Assembly: GCA_022484695.1 (NCBI GenBank)
Contig: JAKVKU010000018.1
Span: forward strand, 1-52,325
From: Lactobacillus sp.
Lineage (GTDB): Bacteria; Bacillota; Bacilli; Lactobacillales; Lactobacillaceae
Length of the DNA stretch: 52,325 nt
Direction of reading: 5' to 3'
Below are positions 41,022-49,538 of this stretch, piece after piece. The position numbers and the translations under genes were made by a program. How positions within the stretch are numbered: the stretch's first letter is position 1; every line of letters starts with the position of its first letter. Below the pieces are notes generated by a model, which saw only the letters and a list, made by a program, of their open reading frames with translations, was not told where the DNA came from and ran no database searches.

Positions 41022-41993
41022 TTAATAATGCTTGTGCATATCAACTAAGTTTTGCACCAGCGTGCCATCTTGCATAAACTGGGTCAAATTAGGTAAGAAT
41101 ACGTTAAAATAAGCATGGCTGAAATGTTGAACATAGCCTGAGGTATGGGGTGTGATCATTAAATTCGTATCATCCCACAACGGTGAAGTTGCAGCAAGCG
41201 GTTCAGGATCAAAGACATCTAAAGCGGCCGCGTGCAATTGGCCCGAGGTCAAGGCCCCATGTAAAGCAGCTTCATCTACGGAAGGTCCCCGGCCCACGTT
41301 GATAAAAATTGGCTGGGTCGTCAATTTGTCAAAGAACGCCTTATTAAAGAATTTAGTGGTTTCAGGGGTCAAAGGCATAATATTGACAATATAGTCAGCT
41401 TGATCCAGCAGAGTTTCATAATGCTGATCATCGACAATTTTATCAAAATCCGCTTTAGCTTGCCCGCTGTGACTCACACCATAAACCGTCATATTGAACG
41501 CCTTGGCCACTTTGGCAATTTGTTGGCCCACGTGTCCTGGTCCGAAAATCAATAACCGTTTGCCATCTAAATTGACGATTTTAGCCGTATCAATGCCATA
41601 ATGCTTTTGGCTTTTCGCCACGATGGCTTGGTCTAAGGCCCGTTCAAAATATAGTAAATACCCAAAGACATTTTGGGCGATGGATTGGGCATGGATACCA
41701 CTGGCATTGGTTACCAGGATATGGTGGTCATTGAGGGCTTTAAAAGGCAAGTAGTCCACCCCTGCCGAAATGGTTTGGACCCATTGCAGCTGGCTGTGGG
41801 AGCTGGCCAATAACTGGTCCAACAGAGTTTTGCCCGCCGTCGTTTGATAGTAGCCGTAAATAATATTGATGTCGTTTAAATTGGCTTCAGAAAGATCGGC
41901 CATCGTTAAGACGGTCAAATCCGGAAATGATGTTTGTAACTGTGTTAATTGTGCCGGTTTTAAATCACGCATGGCTAACATTGTTTTTGTCAT
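41022..41993 (-). CDS. D-2-hydroxyacid dehydrogenase family protein
   Basis: The ATG at 41993 with GGAGGG six bases upstream gives 323 aa. The Rossmann motif is FGPGHVGQQIAKVAKAF. FINVGRGPSVDEAAL holds part of the substrate site; the family Arg falls in INVGRGPSV rather than the usual position. DVFDPEPLAATSPLW is the catalytic Glu region, and the C-terminal catalytic His is in ITPHTSGYV. It is a phosphoglycerate-dehydrogenase-like member; the 2-hydroxyacid substrate is unknown. It lies 23 bases downstream of the methyltransferase gene and is probably co-transcribed. Confidence 0.88.
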   Translation of the reverse strand: MTKTMLAMRDLKPAQLTQLQTSFPDLTVLTMADLSEANLNDINIIYGYYQTTAGKTLLDQLLASSHSQLQWVQTISAGVDYLPFKALNDHHILVTNASGIHAQSIAQNVFGYLLYFERALDQAIVAKSQKHYGIDTAKIVNLDGKRLLIFGPGHVGQQIAKVAKAFNMTVYGVSHSGQAKADFDKIVDDQHYETLLDQADYIVNIMPLTPETTKFFNKAFFDKLTTQPIFINVGRGPSVDEAALHGALTSGQLHAAALDVFDPEPLAATSPLWDDTNLMITPHTSGYVQHFSHAYFNVFLPNLTQFMQDGTLVQNLVDMHKHY

Positions 41994-42016
41994 ATGAATC
42001 CCTCCATGACTTAATT

Positions 42017-43138
42017 CTAATGGCGTTTGGCCCAATATTGGAAATAATCTGCTCGCAAAGCCCCATTATACAGCTTGCGCCGCTTGGTAGCCCGTTGGCC
42101 GTAATAATTTTGAAAATTTAAATCTGAGGTTAGAATATATTTACTCCAAGTGGTTAATGGTCTAAAGACATCCCCCATTTGTTTGTACAATACATGGACA
42201 TCTTCTTCGTTGCTTAAACGTTGGCCATAGGGTGGATTGACAATAATAACCCCATTTTCTTGGTCAACTTTTAAATCTTTAACAGCCAACTGTTTAAAAT
42301 TAATATCGTGTAAAACGCCTGCATTATTGGCATTGACTTTGGCAATTTCAATCATATTTTGGTCAATATCAAAGCCGGATATGTCTAAAACATCATCTTT
42401 GATTTCAGCTTGGGCTGCTTCTTTTTGCGCTGCTAAGACTTTAGGATCAAACCAATCAAAACCTTCAAATGAAAATGCCCGTTTTATTCCCGGGGCAATG
42501 TTTCGCCCAATCAAGGCTGCTTCAATGGGCAGTGTCCCGGAACCGGTCATGGGATCGATAAAGGGCTTGTCTGGGTACCAGTTGGTCAACATGATCATAG
42601 CTGCGGCCATATTTTCCTTTAAAGGTGCTCCGCCGGCCTCTACCCGATATCCCCGCTTGAATAAACTTGGCCCAGTGGTATCCAAGGTGATCCGGGCCAT
42701 GTCTTTGGTGACATTAATATCAAAGGCAAATAGATTGCCAGTTTCTGGGAAACGGGTCCGGCGGTGATAATATGCCGCCATGCGATCGACAATCGCTTTT
42801 TTGGTGACAGCTTGTAAATCCGGTTCTGAATGTAATTTAGACCGGACACTACGACCGGTTACCGGAAATTTAGCATCCATGGGCAAATAGTCTTCAAAAG
42901 CAACTGCCTTTACCCCTTGAAAGACGTCTTCAAAAGTTAGGGCTTTAAATTCGGTTAAAATTATTTTGATGCGATCAGCGGAACGGAGCCATAAATTTGT
43001 TTTAGCGATGTCGGCTTGATCACCCGCAAATAAAACCCGGCCATTTTCTGTCGTCGTTTCATAGCCCAGTTCCTGTAATTCTTTAGCAGTGATGGCTTCA
43101 AATCCAGAAGACATGGTCGCCATTAATTGATATTTCAT
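42017..43138 (-). CDS. THUMP-domain class I SAM-dependent RNA methyltransferase (RlmK/RlmL type, YpsC-like)
   Basis: The protein has an N-terminal ferredoxin-like and THUMP region (about 1-155) and a Rossmann methyltransferase domain with the SAM site DPMTGSGTLPIEA (195-207) and the catalytic NPPYGQRL (301-308), the signature of N2-guanine or related base methyltransferases. Length is 373 aa. Firmicute YpsC members lie next to ypsA, gpsB and rnpB, as here. AAGGAG lies before the ATG. The target is predicted to be 23S rRNA guanosine, by family. Confidence 0.9.
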   Translation of the reverse strand: MKYQLMATMSSGFEAITAKELQELGYETTTENGRVLFAGDQADIAKTNLWLRSADRIKIILTEFKALTFEDVFQGVKAVAFEDYLPMDAKFPVTGRSVRSKLHSEPDLQAVTKKAIVDRMAAYYHRRTRFPETGNLFAFDINVTKDMARITLDTTGPSLFKRGYRVEAGGAPLKENMAAAMIMLTNWYPDKPFIDPMTGSGTLPIEAALIGRNIAPGIKRAFSFEGFDWFDPKVLAAQKEAAQAEIKDDVLDISGFDIDQNMIEIAKVNANNAGVLHDINFKQLAVKDLKVDQENGVIIVNPPYGQRLSNEEDVHVLYKQMGDVFRPLTTWSKYILTSDLNFQNYYGQRATKRRKLYNGALRADYFQYWAKRH

Positions 43139-43214
43139 TTAATTTCTCCTTATTCGTACCACAATTATTTACAGTCTGATTATACAATAGTTTGCAGTTC
43201 TAAGTTAGCGGCAT

Positions 43215-43256
43215 TAAAAAAGAGGTCTTGCAAAACCAAAGTTTTGTAAGACCTCT
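43215..43256 (-). terminator. Terminator of rnpB
   Basis: AGAGGTCTTGCAAAAC (43221-43236) pairs with GTTTTGTAAGACCTCT (43241-43256), with one G-U pair. On the minus strand it is followed by six T. Confidence 0.92.
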
Positions 43257-43257
43257 A

Positions 43258-43631
43258 ACCCAAGTAAATCTCTATAAGCCATGTTCTGTTCCAGAAAAGC
43301 TGGGAACTTTTCCTTCAGTGATCATCTATCTGCTAATATAGCTCCTACAAGTCGTTCATTTCCTTTTGTAAGACGCCCCTACCAAAAGTTTGGGTTACTC
43401 GCTCGCGGGGTTTACCTCGTTCCACCCGCTATATTTCTATAGCGGCTCCGTCACTGTGGCACTTTCAAGTATTTTAACATAGCCGAAACCTTAGCTAAAA
43501 TTACTGCCGTCAGTTATAAACTGCCTTGGCTTATTGGGCCAAGCACGAACACTACAGGCATCGCAGCCTGTGCGGGCATGGACTTTCCTCAGCCTATTAC
43601 AATAGGCCGCAATCACTCAAGATTTACAATA
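43258..43631 (-). ncRNA. rnpB: RNase P RNA, type B
   Basis: The ribozyme subunit of RNase P, which matures tRNA 5' ends. In transcript order the conserved blocks are GAGGAAAGTCCATGC near the 5' end, GACGGCAG, GTGCCACAGTGACG, GGAACGAGGTAAACCCC with GCGAGCGAG, then CCCAAACTTTTGGTAGGGG, and near the 3' end GAACAGAACATGGCTTATAGA. The overall length of about 375 bases and the order of elements match the Bacillus (type B) form. The ends are estimated from the promoter and the terminator, not mapped. Confidence 0.95.
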
Positions 43632-43637
43632 AAAGCT

Positions 43638-43666
43638 AGTATACACTAAAACTAGTAACGATTCAA
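43638..43666 (-). promoter_or_regulatory. rnpB promoter
   Basis: On the minus strand TTGAAT (43661-43666), a 17-base spacer and TATACT (43638-43643), with TG directly before the -10 region. The -35 lies inside the last codons of gpsB. Confidence 0.75.
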
Positions 43667-44386
43667 ACTATTATCATCAAATTGGTTTGAATTATTATCT
43701 GGATAGCGGTTATGATCCGGATTTTGGTTGAAAGAATTATTATTATAATTACCGAAGTCATGGCTATCATTATTGGACCGGGGGTTGGCGATATTGGGAT
43801 TAGCCTGGCCATTGTTGTTAGGCGTCATGGCCGGATTGGCGGTATTTGGTGTGACATTAGGATTGTGGGGCATGGTATTATTAACAGGGTTGTGCCCGGT
43901 ATTTGGGTTGACATAATTTGCCGGCCGACTGGTACTGGTATTGGCTTGGTAGCGATTAGCCCGATTGCTGGCATTATTGTTAGCTTGCGCATTAAAGGTA
44001 TTGGGATTGGCTTGGTTATTGTCAACCGGTCTTTGTTGGCCAAATACCCGGCGCTCTAAATTAGAGAGCCGTTTTAAAATATCATAATTAGAAGCTGGAT
44101 TCCCACCTGGGTTGGCACTGGCAGGATTGCCCATATTCTGGCCAGCAGCAGCTTGTTTACTCAATTCGTCAATACGGGAAATTAAGCGGGAATTTTCCTG
44201 AGACAGTTGTTGAATCTGCGTGTTAAAAGTTTCATAATCTTTGATCACATCATCTAAGAACTCATCAACTTCGGCTGGGTCATACCCCCGCATCTTTTGT
44301 TTAAAGTCCTTTTCCAAAATATCTTTTGGCTGCAAATTAATATTTGCTTGCGGACGATTGTGTTGCCCATCTCTTCTATCATCCAT
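43652..44386 (-). CDS. gpsB: Cell division protein GpsB with long Asn/Pro-rich C-terminal extension
   Basis: GpsB is a DivIVA-like adaptor that links division machinery with class A PBPs. The N-terminal membrane-contact domain is clear: [27 protein letters not shown] (about 17-43), then a coiled coil (to about 78), and the short C-terminal assembly helix [14 protein letters not shown] (103-116). Ordinary GpsB ends there, at about 110 aa. Here another 128 residues follow, dominated by Asn and Pro with Gln, Thr, Ser and Ala and no hydrophobic segment. The ATG at 44386 with GAGG 12 bases upstream gives 244 aa. The ypsA gene lies upstream, as in other Firmicutes. Confidence 0.93.
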   Translation of the reverse strand: MDDRRDGQHNRPQANINLQPKDILEKDFKQKMRGYDPAEVDEFLDDVIKDYETFNTQIQQLSQENSRLISRIDELSKQAAAGQNMGNPASANPGGNPASNYDILKRLSNLERRVFGQQRPVDNNQANPNTFNAQANNNASNRANRYQANTSTSRPANYVNPNTGHNPVNNTMPHNPNVTPNTANPAMTPNNNGQANPNIANPRSNNDSHDFGNYNNNSFNQNPDHNRYPDNNSNQFDDNSLNRY

Positions 44387-44463
44387 ACTTTCACTACACC
44401 TCAGTTTTCTTGAACGTTTCATACTTATTAAGTATAACAAAATACGGTATTAAAATAAAATTT

Positions 44464-45012
44464 CTATTGAATTTCATTCAATTGTTGTGCGGCCTCTTCT
44501 AAGGCATACATGTCTATCAAGGTTAGACCATAATCAGTCTGTTCTTGATATTTGGTAATGGCGGCATAGTCATACTTGGTTTTGCCGGGGAATTCCGGAT
44601 CGTAGACCAAAAGCGCCCCATCAGTATGTTCCAGCATAAAAGCTTGGTAAGTCCGTAATTGCTGGGGGTTTTCATAAGGCTGCTTGCTAATGGGTTCAGA
44701 AAAGTCAGCCGTGGCGATGGCTGTTTGCAGCATCTGCTGATTATTTTCATTCCAATTACTGCCAAAATCTGCAAATGGCAACATGGCTGCACTGCGTAAT
44801 TCTGGATAAGCATGTTTTAAATCATCTGCTAACGCCAAAGTCCACTGCTCGATGCCCATTTGCCCTCCGGTAATGATCCAGGCTAGGCCCTCATCTAAAA
44901 AAGCTTTCAATTGATTTTTTAAAGCATATTGGATCACCTGTACTTTCTTATCTTGTGCGCTAAAAACATTTAGCTCATAACTACGATAACCAGTTACCCA
45001 TAAATTACGCAT
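44464..45012 (-). CDS. ypsA: YpsA family SLOG-domain protein
   Basis: A 182-aa DUF1273/YpsA protein with a SLOG nucleotide-binding fold: LWVTGYRSYEL at the N-terminus and WIITGGQMGIEQW in the second strand-loop. In Bacillus, YpsA affects division and FtsZ localisation and is encoded next to GpsB. The motif DPEFPGKTKYDY near the C-terminus is typical. AAGGGGA precedes the ATG. It is 77 bases upstream of the gpsB start, probably the same transcript. Confidence 0.92.
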   Translation of the reverse strand: MRNLWVTGYRSYELNVFSAQDKKVQVIQYALKNQLKAFLDEGLAWIITGGQMGIEQWTLALADDLKHAYPELRSAAMLPFADFGSNWNENNQQMLQTAIATADFSEPISKQPYENPQQLRTYQAFMLEHTDGALLVYDPEFPGKTKYDYAAITKYQEQTDYGLTLIDMYALEEAAQQLNEIQ

Positions 45013-45113
45013 ACCAATCCCCTTTTTTTACTAAAATATCAATATTTAATGACGATTTTGTAATATTGAATAGTTTTGGTTTGTTTTTTGTTATAATATA
45101 GCAACGGAGCGTG

Positions 45114-45734
45114 ATGACTTTGATTAAATATCCAAATGGTAATCGCTATATCCCAAAGCAAGCGGTGAATCGTCAGCTTGCTGTGAAGAAAAAACACGAT
45201 GAAGTGCTCTTTGGCCATCGGGGGATGGCCCTTGAAGATGAGCTGAATGCCAGTAATGAGTATTATCGAGCCACTGAACAGGCGGTGGTTTATAAAAAGC
45301 CGACACCTGTTCAAATTGTGAAAGTCGATTATCCCAAACGGGCCAAAGCTGTTATTAAGGAAGCTTATTTCCGCCAGCCCTCCACCACTGATTATAACGG
45401 TGTCTATCAGGGGCGTTATCTGGATTTTGAAGCTAAGGAGACTAAGAACAAGAAATCCTTCCCCCTCAAAAATTTTCACCAGCATCAGATCGATCATTTC
45501 AGCCGTTGTCTTTTGCAACAAGGCATTTGTTTTGTTATTGTTAAATTTGTTTCTTTACAACGGCTATTTTTATATCCGGCAACACAGTTGATCATACACT
45601 GGAACCAACAGGAAAGTACAGGTCATAAGTCCATTGCTTTATCAGATTTTGAAAAGCACGGGTTTGAGATCGACTATGCCATCCAACCCACAATACCATA
45701 TTTAAAAGCTGTTGATCAGCTGATCATGCATTAA
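45114..45734 (+). CDS. recU: Holliday junction resolvase RecU
   Basis: RecU cleaves four-way junctions in recombination and segregation. KYPNGNRYIPKQ at the start, HRGMALEDELNASNEYY, KKPTPVQIV, YPKRAKAVIKEAYF, STTDYNGVYQGRYLDFEAKET (nuclease Asp, Glu and Lys) and FHQHQIDHF are conserved. The start is uncertain: ATG 45114 is four bases from GGAG, while TTG 45120 (about ten bases) would start MIKYPNG as in Bacillus RecU. TATAAT at 45092-45097 is a likely -10. It diverges from ypsA and is 13 bases from the PBP gene. Confidence 0.94.
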   Translation: MTLIKYPNGNRYIPKQAVNRQLAVKKKHDEVLFGHRGMALEDELNASNEYYRATEQAVVYKKPTPVQIVKVDYPKRAKAVIKEAYFRQPSTTDYNGVYQGRYLDFEAKETKNKKSFPLKNFHQHQIDHFSRCLLQQGICFVIVKFVSLQRLFLYPATQLIIHWNQQESTGHKSIALSDFEKHGFEIDYAIQPTIPYLKAVDQLIMH

Positions 45735-45747
45735 AGGAGATTAAATT

Positions 45748-48072
45748 GTGAGTACCAAACGTCCAGATACACCCAAGGGTAAACCTAGGCATATTTTTCG
45801 GAAGTTGATCATCATTTTCCTGGGCTTAGTGATCCTTGCAGAAGTTTTGTTTTTGCTGGTGGGTCGCAATGCCCCCAACTTGACCCAAACTAAGCTGCAA
45901 AGCGGTGGCTCCTCTTCTATTTTAGACTATAAAGGCAATGAAGTTGCCACATTAGGTAATGAAAATCGGGACTACACCACTAGCAATAATTTCTCGACCC
46001 AAATGAAAGATGCCGTGGTGTCCATTGAAGATCGGCACTTTTATCAAGAACCTTTAGGTATCAACCCGGTCCGCATCGTCAAGGCCGGTTTTCATAACTT
46101 AACCAATCCTGGTTCTGTTCAAGGCGGCAGTACCCTTACCCAGCAGTTGGTTAAGCTATCTGTTTTCTCTACAAAAAAATCAGATCAGACTTTTAAGCGT
46201 AAAATTCAAGAAGCTTATTTGACGATCAATGTGGAACGGAATTACTCCAAACAACAGATCCTAGAGTTTTATATGAACAAGGTTTATTTAGCCAATGGGG
46301 TTTATGGCATGGGGACCGCCAGTGAATATTATTTTGGCAAATCCCCCAAGGAACTTACTTTGGCACAAACAGCCTTGATCGCCGGCATGCCCCAGGCACC
46401 AAACACCTATGATCCTTATCAGCATCCCGAAGCCGCTCAAAAGCGCCGTGATGCGGTGATCGATGCGATGCTAGCTAATAACAAAATTTCGCAAAACGAT
46501 GCGATTACTGCCAAACAGACGCCTTTAACCGATGGCTTATTAGCCAAACGTGATTTAGATCAAGAAAACAACAATCGTTATGTCGCCGATAATTACATCA
46601 AAGAAGTCATTGATGAGGTCAAATCAAAGGGGTATGATCCTTATCGAGATAATCTAAAGATTAAAACTAATTTGCACTTAGACGTTCAAAAACAACTTTA
46701 TAATGCGGTCAATAATAATACTGGCCTATTCCCAGATAATAAGATGCAAGTTGCCGCAACGATCGTGGAACCTAGCACCGGTAATGTGATCGCCCAAATC
46801 GGTGGTCGCAAACAGGGTAAAATATTACTGGGGTTAAACCGCGCCACGTCTACGCAACGGAGTAATGGCTCCACCATTAAGCCGATCCTTGATTATGGAC
46901 CGGCCATCGAGTATTTGAATTGGTCCACCTATCACTTACTGGAAGATACACCTTATACCTATGCGGGGACTGATATCAGCCTTTACGATTGGGATCATGC
47001 TTATGATGGCACGATCACCATGCGTAAGGCCTTGGCCAATTCTCGCAATATTCCGGCGGTTCGAACCTTAGATACAGTTGGGATGAGTCGGGCCAGAAGC
47101 TTTGCCAATAATTTAGGCATCAGTATCCCAGCAGATGCTGGTTTAAGTACCGGGATCGGTGCGGATGTGTCCACCCTACAAGTGGCCAGTGCCTATGGGG
47201 CCTTTGCCAACGGTGGGACCTATCAAAAACCAATTTATGTGTCCCAAATCAAGACCGCCGACGGGATGCAGCACACTTATCAAAGTGAGTCCAAACAAGC
47301 CATGAAGGCTTCAACTGCCTATATGATCACCGATATGCTCAAAGACGTGATCACCAGTGGCACCGGCACCAATGCGAAGATCTCTGGGGTCTATCAAGCC
47401 GGTAAAACCGGGACGGTGGAATATGCGGATACCGAAATCGCCAAAAATCCTGCCCTTTCTGGTACTGCCAAAGATGCTTGGTTTGCCGGCTATACTAAGA
47501 ATTACAGTATGGCTGTTTGGACGGGTTATGATCAACCTGAACAAAGCGGGCTATCCATGAGTGAACAACAAATACCCGTTTATCTGTACCGTAGTTTAAT
47601 GGCGACGCTAGCCCAATCAAGTGATAGTTCCGATTGGACCCAGCCCAGCAGCGTGGTTTCAGAACGTATCTTAGCTGGCTCTAATCCGCCGGTGATCACT
47701 AATTCTAGCGTGAACGCCACCCTGGAATTATTTGTGAAGGGTCATCAGCCAACCGGACGGGTGTCCAGTGGCAGTAGCACTTCCCGGACACCAACGATTC
47801 GCCGCAGTCAAAGCCAAAGCCAAACACCAACAGAACCTAGTGAATCTGAGTCCAGCCAAGCGTCGTCTTCTTTCAGTCGTTCGACCTCAGAATCATCCAC
47901 TAGCAGCAGCGCCTCAGAAAATACACAACGACCAGATACAGATACCAGCTCAACGCCAAATGACAACACTGGCGGTAATGGCACACCGCCTATCAATAAC
48001 AATGGTGGTCAAACCAACACTGGCGGTGGCAATCAAGGCAATACCAATCAAAACCAGAATCAAAATCCTTAA
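45748..48072 (+). CDS. ponA: Class A penicillin-binding protein 1A
   Basis: A bifunctional peptidoglycan synthase. A short cytoplasmic N-terminus precedes one membrane helix (about 20-40). The GT51 glycosyltransferase has the catalytic E94 in SIEDRHFYQ and GGSTLTQQLVK. The transpeptidase has S375-T-I-K378 (SxxK), S432-R-N434 (SxN) and K553-T-G (KTG). From about residue 660 the protein ends in a low-complexity Ser/Thr/Gln tail and then Asn/Gly/Gln, common in PBP1A of Gram-positive cocci and lactobacilli. Length is 774 aa, start GTG with AAAGGAG. It shares a unit with recU and is a likely partner of GpsB. Confidence 0.96.
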   Translation: MSTKRPDTPKGKPRHIFRKLIIIFLGLVILAEVLFLLVGRNAPNLTQTKLQSGGSSSILDYKGNEVATLGNENRDYTTSNNFSTQMKDAVVSIEDRHFYQEPLGINPVRIVKAGFHNLTNPGSVQGGSTLTQQLVKLSVFSTKKSDQTFKRKIQEAYLTINVERNYSKQQILEFYMNKVYLANGVYGMGTASEYYFGKSPKELTLAQTALIAGMPQAPNTYDPYQHPEAAQKRRDAVIDAMLANNKISQNDAITAKQTPLTDGLLAKRDLDQENNNRYVADNYIKEVIDEVKSKGYDPYRDNLKIKTNLHLDVQKQLYNAVNNNTGLFPDNKMQVAATIVEPSTGNVIAQIGGRKQGKILLGLNRATSTQRSNGSTIKPILDYGPAIEYLNWSTYHLLEDTPYTYAGTDISLYDWDHAYDGTITMRKALANSRNIPAVRTLDTVGMSRARSFANNLGISIPADAGLSTGIGADVSTLQVASAYGAFANGGTYQKPIYVSQIKTADGMQHTYQSESKQAMKASTAYMITDMLKDVITSGTGTNAKISGVYQAGKTGTVEYADTEIAKNPALSGTAKDAWFAGYTKNYSMAVWTGYDQPEQSGLSMSEQQIPVYLYRSLMATLAQSSDSSDWTQPSSVVSERILAGSNPPVITNSSVNATLELFVKGHQPTGRVSSGSSTSRTPTIRRSQSQSQTPTEPSESESSQASSSFSRSTSESSTSSSASENTQRPDTDTSSTPNDNTGGNGTPPINNNGGQTNTGGGNQGNTNQNQNQNP

Positions 48073-48073
48073 T

Positions 48074-48111
48074 AAAAAATTCTAGCTGAATAATTTCGGC
48101 TAGAATTTTTT
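48074..48111. terminator. Terminator between ponA and nth
   Basis: AAAAAATTCTAGC (48074-48086) pairs with GCTAGAATTTTTT (48099-48111). Inverted symmetry and T runs on both strands allow it to serve the converging nth operon as well. Confidence 0.9.
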
Positions 48112-48138
48112 ATTTGGCTTTTAAATTAATGTAATTTA

Positions 48139-48795
48139 TTATGGCGCTGTTTTTGCGGCCAGGCGTTTTTGCCCTTCAGCACAGATGGTCAACAGCGGAC
48201 AAGTTGGACATTTGGGATTGCGGGCCATACATTGATACCGGCCAAAAAATATGATGGTATGGTGGGCTTTGACCCATTCGGCTTTGGGGATACGATCCAT
48301 TAAAGCCTGTTCCACTTCTAAGACTGAAGCGGCTTGCTTCACGATCCGCAAGCGTTTAGCGACCCGTTGAACGTGGGTATCAACGGCAATCGCCGGCTCA
48401 CCAAAAGCATCGCCCATGACCACATTAGCCGTTTTACGGCCTACACCGGGTAGGGTCACCAAGTCAGCCCGATTATTGGGAACTTGACCATCGAATCGGT
48501 CAATCAAAGCCTGGGCACAGGCCTTGAGATGTTTGGCTTTATTATGATATAAGCCAATGGAATGAATGTAGCTTTCAATTTCGGTAATACTTGCTGCGGC
48601 AAGGGATGCTGGGTCTGGGAAACGTTCAAATAATTTTGGCGTGACCTTATTGACTGACACATCGGTGGCCTGGGCACTTAAAATAACTGCAATTAACAAT
48701 TCAAAGGGTGATCTTGAATGCAAGGCCCCCACAGCATCTGGAAATTCAGCCATCATCTGATGGATCGCCCATAATGTTTTAGTTTTAGACAGCAC
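48139..48795 (-). CDS. nth: Endonuclease III
   Basis: A bifunctional DNA glycosylase/AP lyase for oxidised pyrimidines. The helix-hairpin-helix LPGVGRKTANVV holds the catalytic K121, and D139 is in AVDTHVQRV. The [4Fe-4S] ligands are C189, C196, C199 and C205 (Cx6Cx2Cx5C). The start is GTG with AAGGGG upstream; length 218 aa. It follows dnaD by 12 bases, as in Bacillus, though the usual ypoC gene between nth and the PBP gene is absent. Confidence 0.96.
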   Translation of the reverse strand: MLSKTKTLWAIHQMMAEFPDAVGALHSRSPFELLIAVILSAQATDVSVNKVTPKLFERFPDPASLAAASITEIESYIHSIGLYHNKAKHLKACAQALIDRFDGQVPNNRADLVTLPGVGRKTANVVMGDAFGEPAIAVDTHVQRVAKRLRIVKQAASVLEVEQALMDRIPKAEWVKAHHTIIFFGRYQCMARNPKCPTCPLLTICAEGQKRLAAKTAP

Positions 48796-48807
48796 ATAAA
48801 CAGCCCC

Positions 48808-49434
48808 TTAATATTGATTTCTTAAATCTTTTTCCCGTTGGACTTGTTCTTTGGTTGTAATGTTTTTCTTTTCCCAAGATAACAAAATTCGATCAATATA
48901 TTTTAAAGAATAAACCTGATTTAAGACAGCTTCACGCAACGCCAATTGAATCAAATCGGGATTATAATGATCTTGATTTATCCAAGCATCAATGGTTTCG
49001 ATCTCAATTGGGGATAAAGGTCGGTTAAATTCTACTTCGATTTGTTTAAATAAACTATCTCTGGTGGCTTGTTGTTCATGGACTAGATTAGCAGTTGTCG
49101 CTTGCTGCAATACTAAAGCAAGTCGATCAAAAATCGGCATGAGATCATAGGTATCTTGTTGAACTTGTTGGGCGTCATGGGTAGTTTTAATCGTGACAAA
49201 CTTTTTTTCGGTTAAACTGTGTAAAGTTTGAAAAATAGCTTGTTGGCTAAAACCTAACGCTGCTGACAATTGTTCGATACCTGGAAAGCCAATGCCTTTT
49301 TCATGGTAATGCCATAAGGTGACAAACAACATAAATTCATCACTGGTCATTTTCAACTTCCCAATATTTTGTAACAAAATATTGGGAAGCGCTGTGCTGC
49401 CCGAATCCAGGAGGGCCTTTGTAAAATTATCCAA
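48808..49434 (-). CDS. dnaD: DNA replication protein DnaD
   Basis: DnaD helps load the helicase at the origin and at restart sites. Its winged-helix domain spans roughly residues 15-90 (PNILLQNIGKLKMTSDEFMLFVTLWHYHEKG), and the C-terminal DDBH2 domain has RPLSPIEIETIDAWINQDHYNPDLIQLALREAVL and SLKYIDRILLSWEKK. The start is set to TTG 49434, because GGTGGTGA lies upstream and the alignment with Bacillus DnaD begins there; the frame is open for 17 more codons. This gives 208 aa. It lies in the aspB-asnS-dnaD-nth order. Confidence 0.92.
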   Translation of the reverse strand: MDNFTKALLDSGSTALPNILLQNIGKLKMTSDEFMLFVTLWHYHEKGIGFPGIEQLSAALGFSQQAIFQTLHSLTEKKFVTIKTTHDAQQVQQDTYDLMPIFDRLALVLQQATTANLVHEQQATRDSLFKQIEVEFNRPLSPIEIETIDAWINQDHYNPDLIQLALREAVLNQVYSLKYIDRILLSWEKKNITTKEQVQREKDLRNQY

Positions 49435-49538
49435 ATCATCACCACCCACTTTATAATGTAAAAGGCCGAAGCAAATATCTGCCACAGCCCTTTTACAATG
49501 TATTAAGAAAAATTTTGTTTAATCAGTTATGGCTTAAA

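Noticed and set aside
42237-42767. 176-residue antisense frame inside the RNA methyltransferase gene
   Set aside because: It is a shadow of the real gene, with no ribosome site or recognisable motif.
43712-44059. 115-residue antisense frame inside the gpsB tail
   Set aside because: It is a by-product of the low-complexity Asn codons and reads as repeated Ile/Gly/Val.
45039-45521. 160-residue open frame antisense to recU
   Set aside because: It lies opposite well-conserved RecU codons, has no ribosome site and shows no protein-like composition.
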